Source of the DNA: Gymnopus androsaceus JB14
Taxonomy: Eukaryota; Basidiomycota; Agaricomycetes; Agaricales; Omphalotaceae
Length of the DNA stretch: 12,544 nucleotides
Assembly: GCA_009733575.1 (NCBI GenBank)
Contig: ML770254.1
Coordinates: forward strand, 1-12,544
Direction of reading: 5' to 3'
In this document: in pieces, positions 7,717 to 12,544 of the stretch
Position numbering within the stretch: the first letter of the stretch is position 1
Layout: the number at the start of each line of letters is the position of its first letter
Program-made: the position numbers and the translations under genes
Notes under the pieces: model-generated
What the model saw: the letters and a program-made list of their open reading frames with translations, nothing else
Database searches by the model: none
Told to the model about the DNA's origin: nothing

Positions 7717-7788
7717 CGGGTCAGCTGGGTTGTGTCGGGTTCCGGGTCGGGTCACTGTACCCAGGCCGGGTCGGGTTGAACTTTCCAA
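7717..7788 (+). repeat. Subterminal CGGGT repeats of the hAT element
   Basis: Six CGGGT units, two of them as the doublet CGGGTCGGGT, lie within about 72 bp of the element's left end. Clustered short motifs near the ends are the usual hAT transposase-binding arrangement. Confidence 0.65.
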
Positions 7789-8268
7789 AATCAACGAACC
7801 CCGACCATCCTGACTCTTAGTTTAGCGCGCACATGCCCGCCAACTGCTAGAGGCGTGCGCAAGCCAAATTGGTTATTTACACTACTGTACAGCCGGTACA
7901 TACAAGTCCAAATAATATGAAATATTCTTTAGAATAAATGGAAATGGACCTAACTTTGGCCATCCAATGTCAAGAAAAAGATCAGGTGGAAGCAGCAGCA
8001 ACCCTCTCAAGAAACTTGCTAAAACTGCAGTATCACAAGCACGTAGACAAGTCATCAGTGTTAAGAAGCATTCTGCATCACACCTGTCCATCACTAACCT
8101 TCTGTACGATTCAAGATGACAACAGCAATGGTGATGACAATGTCCCAAGACCTGCAACAGCTTCACAAGAAGCCTCTCCTCGTACCCCTAGCCGCACTTC
8201 CTCAGTAATACACATTGCATCTGATGAAGAAAGCGATAAATCAAAAGAAGAAAAGATTAAAAAAATAC

Positions 8269-8319
8269 GTGAGTAATTTTTTTATAGCATTAAGCAATGA
8301 TCACATACCATTATTGTAG
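8269..8319 (+). other. 51-nt intron 1 in the hAT transposase
   Basis: It starts GTGAGT and ends TTATTGTAG. Splicing joins ...KIKKI to ERIAKQKSPVY through a shared arginine codon (C plus GT). Without splicing the frame stops at 8274-8276. Confidence 0.8.
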
Positions 8320-8484
8320 GTGAGCGAATTGCAAAACAAAAGTCACCAGTCTACGCATTCTTCCACCGGGACCCCAATATCCTCTTCAATGACTTGGGAG
8401 AGCCAAAATATGCCAAATTTGCTTGTACATCTTGCCGCAAAACTATCAAACAAGGGCTCACAGGTAGTGATGCTGCTTCAACAG

Positions 8485-8536
8485 ATTAGTTGTAGTATCT
8501 CGTTCAGGTTCTATGTACTTACTTGTACCACCAAAG
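8485..8536 (+). other. 52-nt intron 2 in the hAT transposase with a mutated donor site
   Basis: Removing 8485-8536 joins GSDAAST to GVLIRHAQDCFG and completes the BED finger in frame. The intron now begins ATTAGTTG rather than GTTAGTTG, while its end CCACCAAAG is a normal acceptor. The donor has therefore apparently changed GT to AT, a G-to-A change equal to C-to-T on the other strand. Confidence 0.6.
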
Positions 8537-8727
8537 GTGTACTAATCCGACATGCCCAAGACTGCTTTGGTAGACATGCCGTCGAATCTGTTCAACAATC
8601 AAAGGATATCAATAAGGCTCGAGAAGTACTCAAGAAATTTGGCAAGAAAAGCCCGTCAAAACTTACAAGAACAATATTACACGATATCCACAATGTCACA
8701 AATTTTGTTACAATACGTACAGAGTAG

Positions 8728-9310
8728 TACAGTCTAAAAGTTGCGATTTCGTTGATGAGTCGGAATGATGTACCGTTATCCTCATAGCATGAGAGTTTTC
8801 ATTAATCAAACGGAGGACAATGTCTAGACTGAAAACAGTTCTAATCCTATTTAGCACAAATGCTAGCTCCAAGTGATCATCTTCGCTTCCAAGTCACTGA
8901 GGAGGTTGTTCACATATATATCTTCCTCCTGTTCCTCTTCTGATAAAGCTGTCAACTATCTTCGGGTGAAGGTTTGGTATGTGTCTCTGGTATACATCGT
9001 GATGACTTCCATCATAGGTTGTGTTGTGTGGGGAGCATTTTTGGGCGAGGCTCTGGAGATGATGGATTACATTGTTTGTTTTGTGTTTGGTTTCAAAAAG
9101 GTTTCTGGTATGGTAGTTCTGAATGTCACCACTTTTTTTCAAACAGGCTGGCCACACTTTGGGACCCAATTACTATATCGAACGATCTCGGCAAGGAAAA
9201 ATGTGCTATCAATCAGATCTAAGATTAATATTCATATCATACGCTTTGACCATATGCTTTAAGCCTAGTTGTAGTCTACATCTAACCGACCAGTAATCCA
9301 TTGAAGACAC
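8728..9310. other. No recognisable gene
   Basis: Open frames exist on both strands between 8873 and 9262 (129 codons plus, 91 codons minus), but neither shows a motif, a family pattern or plausible splice partners. The sequence may be decayed transposon body. Confidence 0.4.
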
Positions 9311-9315
9311 ATGTT

Positions 9316-9427
9316 AGGCTGAGATCAGCTGTTAAAACACGTCGCAGCTTGCTTGAATTGATATACTGTAATTACTATCAGGCTGAGATTGACTGACTAA
9401 ACATGTCGTTGGCTTGGATAGATATAC
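9316..9427. repeat. Two diverged tandem copies of a roughly 50-bp unit
   Basis: 9316-9366 and 9380-9427 both begin AGGCTGAGAT, share AAACAYGTCG and GCTTG in the middle, and end GATATAC. Differences include several substitutions and small gaps. No coding meaning is seen. Confidence 0.6.
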
Positions 9428-10050
9428 ACCTTCCGAATCAACTCCTTTTTTCGGGCATAACAGCTAGATGATCGCTATCATGCTCGATTTATGTAGTACT
9501 TTCGGAAGCGCCATTGATTGGATGAAAACAAGACATGCCCTTATTTCCGACGACCGCGCTTCAGGAGTAGAATTAACGAGAAGCTCATTCAAGTATCGAT
9601 TTGACATGATTTGCTGGACGGCAGTCACTCTTTATTTCCGATTATAGTATTGATGTTAAGTGACGGCATGACTCGGAAATCTCGTCCCTCAAAACCCCAT
9701 GAACTCGACTCATGCAAAGATATAGCATTTTCCCCGGCGGCTAAAGCGTCCATTCCTAGGATGTAGCAGTTCATCCAGGCACAGATCTGAGATAAGAAAT
9801 GATATGTCAGTCGTGAGGGAACGAAAAAGAGACACGACTCCATCAGGAATGGATTCGAGTTTTCCACGCACTATATGTTCCGTTTGATGATCGGGGTTGG
9901 TTTTCTGAGCCGACTGGAGATAGTATTATACAGAGACTCAAGCGGTGGAATTAACACAGCGTAATTCGAATACTCGTATAATTCATTTTTCGGACACCAA
10001 AAAAAGTTATTCAAATCATTACATAGTCACAAATGACTCAGCATTCCATT
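9428..10050. other. No recognisable gene
   Basis: One minus-strand frame of 80 codons (9867-9625) has no recognisable motif. There are no clear repeats, RNA genes or transposon ends. Confidence 0.4.
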
Positions 10051-10225
10051 TTAGTCAAACAATGGGCTTTTGGGCGCTTCAGGGTCAACGAAGGTGATGC
10101 GTAGGTAGGTATGTCCTATGATTCCTTGGTCCATCTTTTCCTCAACTGACACATTGGCCGCAGCAAATACACGAGCCTTCTCCACATGATGATTATTCTC
10201 AATATCCGATTCTCTCCAGGGACAT
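10051..10225 (-). CDS. Candidate 3'-terminal exon of an unknown minus-strand gene
   Basis: From an acceptor (TGCGCAACAG) the minus strand is open for 58 codons to TAA at 10051-10053. It begins CPWRESDIENNHHVEKARVF, continues VEEKMDQGIIGHTYLRITF and ends PEAPKSPLFD. The frame has balanced, protein-like composition but no family I recognise. A short intron-like stretch (10226-10263, or to 10267 with the first of two GTAAGT donors) precedes it, with a good branch motif (GCTAATC). Only the inner donor keeps the frame with the upstream segment (DAFLCAVFMPGK). That upstream segment has a TAG (10312-10314) and is part of a degenerate repeat, so the whole is probably a relic. A chance open frame cannot be ruled out. 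Confidence 0.3.
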
Positions 10226-10693
10226 CTGTTGCGCAGTGATTAGCATCAACCAAAATTACTTACTTACCAGGCATAAAGACAGCGCATAGGAATGCGTCAC
10301 ATGCGCTCCATTCCTATTCCGTCCTCCTTGCAGTCCATCTTCTTTTAATTGACACGCGCCACAGATACCGAGCCCCAATGACATGCTGAAAATATATCTG
10401 TAGAGTGGAACGTACAAAATTGCAACTGTGGATCACGAGGCGATGGATCTCTTTTTCAAAAAAAAAGATTGCAAGAACCTCTTTCACATGACTCGCACTT
10501 GACAGACATCCTCGACGTCTTTCTTTCAGGAACATCTGTTGCACGGTAATTAACATCGTCTAGGATTACCAGGTACGGTATGGAGGCCAACAGGTAGGAA
10601 CACGTTACATTCCTCAGTCCATCTTGTCTTCAGCTGACAGGCATGCCCATAGGAAACCCCACGATCATGCAGATACCAAGTCCCAATGCCACG
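10121..10693. repeat. Degenerate repeats with up to three copies
   Basis: Three kinds of block recur. A core like TTGGTCCATC...CAACTGACA is at 10121-10151, 10331-10354 and 10608-10639. ACATCTGTTGCRCRGTRATTARCATC is at 10221-10247 and 10531-10557. CAGATACCRAGYCCCAATG is at 10362-10385 and 10670-10693. The last two pairs are each about 310 bp apart. On the minus strand the core reads CQLK-x-RWT-x-E in two copies (CQLRKRWTKE, CQLKTRWTEE) and IKRRWTARR in the third. This suggests a coding ancestor, possibly tandem duplicated exons. Confidence 0.55.
10226..10267 (-). other. Short intron-like sequence with duplicated GTAAGT donors
   Basis: On the minus strand it runs GTAAGTAAGTAATT...GCTAATCACTGCGCAACAG. 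A homologous but decayed version (GTAATCC...TTAATTACCGTGCAACAG) occurs about 310 bp away in the second repeat copy. At 38-42 nt it is short for a functional intron. Confidence 0.4.
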
Positions 10694-10764
10694 TCTCTTA
10701 GAAGTATCAGCTATGTGGTTAGGATTGTCTTAAAAGAAGGCAAACGGACGTTGGTTGACGCCAT
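10558..10764 (-). pseudogene. Second copy of the repeated exon-like segment, possible 5' end
   Basis: On the minus strand 10764 is an ATG (MASTNVRLPSF), and a different frame downstream reads NPNHIADTSKRRGIGTWYLH, then HACQLKTRWTEECNVFL and GLHTVPGN. The two could be joined only through an acceptor at TTTTAAG, with no convincing donor. The downstream piece aligns with the copy near 10270-10390. It is not a recognised protein. The ATG lies 13 bp from the divergent start at 10778, so both models being real is unlikely. Confidence 0.25.
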
Positions 10765-10777
10765 TTGAACCTTCACA

Positions 10778-11229
10778 ATGTCCACTCACCTCTATCAGAA
10801 ACGCGTTGTGGCGCTTTCTGAGAGTGCCCTGCACAAAAACTCTTCAATCCAGTCCCAACTAGATGATCTGGTCAAATCTCTGCAAGAGTTAAGTGCGACT
10901 GCAGACCTTGCAGGGGTTGAGGTGAGATATTTTTGTTCATAGTTGCGCAAAACTAACTTTTTTGAATTAGGGGGCATATTCTCTCACAAACCACTGCACA
11001 ACCTTGGCCGAATCTATGGGCGATTCAATCCATACAGTAAATAAAAAGGTAAATTACGACCCTATGTTCAACCAAAAGGTCACTGATCACAATGATTCAG
11101 CTATTTGCCATTCGGATGTTGGCTTTTATAGCCAACACGCAAACTGAATTTCAAGCAAACTTCTCTAACAATCAACTCATTCTAGAAGTTCTTACCAGTA
11201 TTACAACAGAAGTATGGAGAGTTGATTAG
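10778..11229 (+). CDS. Small three-exon gene of unknown function (model)
   Basis: Exons are 10778-10921 (48 codons), 10971-11048 (26 codons) and 11101-11229 (42 codons plus TAG), giving 116 residues. Both introns are phase 0. Intron 1 (49 nt) is GTGAGA...TTGAATTAG, and intron 2 (52 nt) is GTAAAT...CACTGATCAC...ATTCAG. The start has A at -3 and an in-frame TGA 12 bases upstream. The protein begins MSTHLYQKRVVALSESALHK, continues QSQLDDLVKSLQELSATADL and ends near FAIRMLAFIANTQTEF...LTSITTEV. It looks helical and heptad-like with few prolines, with no signal peptide or clear membrane span. I do not recognise the family. A third, very short intron (11212-11250) would give an alternative ending LLKGAV at 11274. 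Unlike the relics around it, the model has no in-frame stop. Confidence 0.45.
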
Positions 11230-11493
11230 GCTGGTGTTGTATTGGTGCAGGTGTTGCTCAAGGGTGCTGTCTGACTAGTTATTTCTCATGGATGCACATC
11301 TCCAATATATAGAATGTAATTGGCCATCGAACAAGTCATCAATGAGTATTGAGGTTCATTATAACTATATTCTGAGATTAATTTGGACAACAATGTACAC
11401 GGGCAAGCATGGTCAAGCATGGTCATGTGTTTTCTTCGGACAAAGAAGTAAAGGCCTCATGCCGGGGCGTCTTTTCTCTACCTCTGGGATTTC
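11230..11493. promoter_or_regulatory. Spacer between the two small genes
   Basis: AT-rich 264 bp containing TATATAG near 11311 and a direct repeat of CAAGCATGGT (11404-11413, 11414-11423). It probably holds the 3' end of the first model and the promoter of the second, but no element could be assigned. An open frame at 11288-11497 has no motif. Confidence 0.3.
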
Positions 11494-12036
11494 ATGACCA
11501 ACTCGAACAATTCATCCCTTAGCAGCCCATCGGTAAGATTTTGTAACAGTGTTAGCAATTGTTCTAATTATGTTACCAGAGTTGCAATATAGGGGTACAA
11601 GCTGGAGGCTACGAGCAAGTGTGTGCACTCCAAGTCGTCAAAAATTACATTACTAATGTCTGACTATTTGGCAGGATATGGGTGCTCATGTAGAAAATAC
11701 GGATTGTGCTGCCTACAACCGGGCCCACGATGACGAAGCAGGATTTGGTGGATATGTGCGTATAATCATAGCAAGAATCCACATATATTGTAACTATATC
11801 AGATCCTTTGTATTCCTGGAAGTGTAGGGCGTTTCCTTTATCTAGTTGGAGTATTCAGCTGGGTAGGGTCATTTGGCCTAACTCTGACTGAGCCCATTCT
11901 CACCTACCCTCGAGCTTCCATGCCGATATTACTCTCACTCACTTTCACGATCCTAAACACGAGAATATTTAGAATCGAGTTCGAGGATGGACGTTTCATA
12001 CTTGTGAGTTGCTCTATAATTATGTCGCAAAAATAG
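11494..12036 (+). CDS. Small four-exon gene of unknown function (model), possible membrane segment
   Basis: Exons are 11494-11532, 11580-11618, 11675-11755 and 11803-12036, all joined in phase 0. The introns are 47, 56 and 47 nt: GTAAGA...TTCTAATTATGTTACCAG, GTGTGT...TACTAATGTCTGAC...GCAG and GTGCGT...TGTAACTATATCAG. The protein starts MTNSNNSSLSSPS, then SCNIGVQAGGYEQ, then DMGAHVENTDCAAYNRAHDD. The last exon has a hydrophobic run (FLYLVGVFSWVGSFGLTL), then EPILTYPRASMP and RIFRIEFEDGRFIL. As drawn it has 130 residues. A canonical GTGAGT at 12004 may be a fourth donor (acceptor about 12060), ending the protein soon after GRFIL. Without intron 3 the frame reads on to a TAG at about 11836. No family recognised. 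It lies in tandem with the previous model, and a single larger gene is possible. Confidence 0.4.
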
Positions 12037-12311
12037 GATTCAAGTTATTTGTAAACATAGCGAGGTATATGGTAGTATAAGTCTGTGAGATGAGCAACCC
12101 CCTTATAATGTCCAAAACATCACTATTTGCACGTTCAGGGGTGTATAACACCCCATAATGGGTTACAGAGGTTATAGGTGCTTTTAAGTGATTATGAAGG
12201 TCATAAAGGCTTACAGGCCCATATAACCAAGTGCCATCCTGAAGCGAAAATTTTTTTTTTTTTTTTGATAATTGCACTATTACTAATGTACACAACAATG
12301 GACCAAGTACG
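12037..12311. other. Non-coding 3' region with a hairpin and a T16 tract
   Basis: Contains a perfect 7-bp hairpin, GGGGTGT-ATA-ACACCCC (12138-12154), and sixteen Ts at 12251-12266. TTCAGGG near 12135 and ATCCTGAA near 12240 could be weak inverted ends of a small element that includes these, but no target duplication is evident. Minus-strand open frames here have no motif. Confidence 0.45.
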
Positions 12312-12347
12312 ATAGACACCTACGAAATCGTATCACAAGGTGTCTAT
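12312..12347. repeat. 9-bp perfect hairpin
   Basis: ATAGACACC (12312-12320) and GGTGTCTAT (12339-12347) are exact inverted copies around an 18-nt loop, TACGAAATCGTATCACAA, that itself contains TACGA...TCGTA. Confidence 0.6.
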
Positions 12348-12415
12348 GTCTAATTATTGTTGCCCTACGAAATTGTATAACAAAATTATTGTTGCCCTGT
12401 GAAATCGTATCACAA
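12321..12415. repeat. Three copies of an 18-bp motif, two in a 32-bp tandem array
   Basis: TACGAAATCGTATCACAA occurs at 12321-12338 and, with a few changes, at 12366-12383 and 12398-12415. The last two are each preceded by AATTATTGTTGCCCT, giving a 32-bp period. Confidence 0.65.
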
Positions 12416-12544
12416 CGATATAAATTTAAGTTGACGCAAAGAGAATGAAGAGCCAGCGCAAAGAGAGTGGAGGCAACAATGGGACTTGAGGACAATGATG
12501 GCTTGAGGCAAATAAAATAATGGTGACTGTTGGAAAAGGGTAAG

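Larger units (their letters stand above)
7705..8727 (+). mobile_element. hAT element, 5' part, inserted in the Ty3-like pol relic
   Basis: The Ty3 protein pattern ends exactly where TAGTGTTGAGCTCGGGTC starts, a YARNG-type hAT terminus followed by CGGGT subterminal repeats. A transposase N-terminus on the same strand follows after about 260 bp. The 3' end is not recognisable: no inverted CCCGA...CACTA end and no second copy of the preceding 8 bases (AGGAAGTT) was found downstream. The element is therefore 3'-truncated or too decayed to trace, and the end given is the end of the recognisable transposase. Confidence 0.6.
7967..8727 (+). pseudogene. hAT transposase N-terminus with BED zinc finger, two introns, truncated
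   Basis: The N-terminus may start at ATG 7967 with a basic, nuclear-signal-like stretch (SRKRSGGSSSNPLKKLAKTA). A frameshift near 8112 would be needed to reach the downstream frame (DDNSNGDDNVPRPATAS...SSVIHIASDEESD). A start at 7938 is open throughout but gives a less protein-like beginning. After intron 1 (8269-8319) come SPVYAFFHRDPNILF and FACTSCRKTIKQGLTGSDAAST. After intron 2 (8485-8536) come GVLIRHAQDCFG and KAREVLKKFG. C-x2-C...H-x4-C is a BED finger, the DNA-binding head of many hAT transposases, and DAASTG...RHA..C.G matches fungal members. The reading ends at TAG 8725-8727; the RNase-H-like catalytic domain and hAT dimerisation region are absent. Confidence 0.8.

Noticed and set aside
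8873..9262. 129-codon plus frame with hydrophobic runs, and the minus frame 8894-9169
   Set aside because: No motif, splice context or family pattern on either strand; treated as chance frames.
9625..9867. 80-codon minus-strand frame
   Set aside because: No recognisable motif and no convincing splice partners.
11288..11497. 69-codon plus-strand frame
   Set aside because: It lies in the spacer between two spliced models and has no motif.
12321..12415. CRISPR array
   Set aside because: Only three 18-bp copies with irregular spacing, shared spacer sequence and a eukaryotic context.
12020..12495. Minus-strand frames at 12020-12319 and 12283-12495
   Set aside because: They run through the A/T tract and the short tandem repeats, which explain the open frames.

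Overview
The window looks like a transposon graveyard from a basidiomycete fungus, probably an Agaricomycete. The evidence is the transposon families recognised (pogo/Fot-like DDE, BED-finger hAT, Ty3-like gag/protease and a Cys/His-rich gag-like protein), 47-57 nt introns with GT...CTAAT/CTGAY...AG signals, and no intact long gene. Species cannot be told from the sequence. No single new system with a working set of genes is visible. The interest lies in nested, CpG-decayed elements and two small unrecognised spliced gene models.

Layout. 1-868: a Cys/His-rich gag-like ORF, open at the left edge, with one in-frame TGA. 883-1110: a 26-bp tandem repeat split by a 149-bp MITE with a 3-bp target duplication. 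1293-1656: a pair of 70-bp direct repeats. 1949-2190: a MITE-like unit whose right end reappears inverted at 3406-3468, just past the stop codon of a pogo-like transposase relic on the minus strand (3473-5813). Between the inverted copies lie CCCTAA (telomere-type) clusters, a 76-bp fold-back hairpin, and a 726-bp non-autonomous hAT element (2646-3371). That element has a perfect 8-bp target duplication and carries a tRNA-like sequence. 6145-7704: a Ty3-like gag/protease relic on the plus strand. It is cut at about 7705 by a 5'-anchored hAT element with CGGGT subterminal repeats and a spliced BED-finger transposase N-terminus (to about 8727). 8728-10050: little recognisable. 10051-10764: a degenerate threefold repeat that includes exon/intron-like pieces. 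10778-12036: two tandem plus-strand spliced models encoding small unknown proteins. 12037-12544: hairpins, a T16 tract and short tandem repeats.

The coding relics share one mode of decay. Seven of nine identifiable in-frame stops are TGA, most at sites where the neighbouring protein pattern favours arginine, so CGA to TGA is the likely change. This points to C-to-T damage at CpG (methylation decay or a RIP-like process). Several introns could be placed because removing them restores both reading frame and family motifs.
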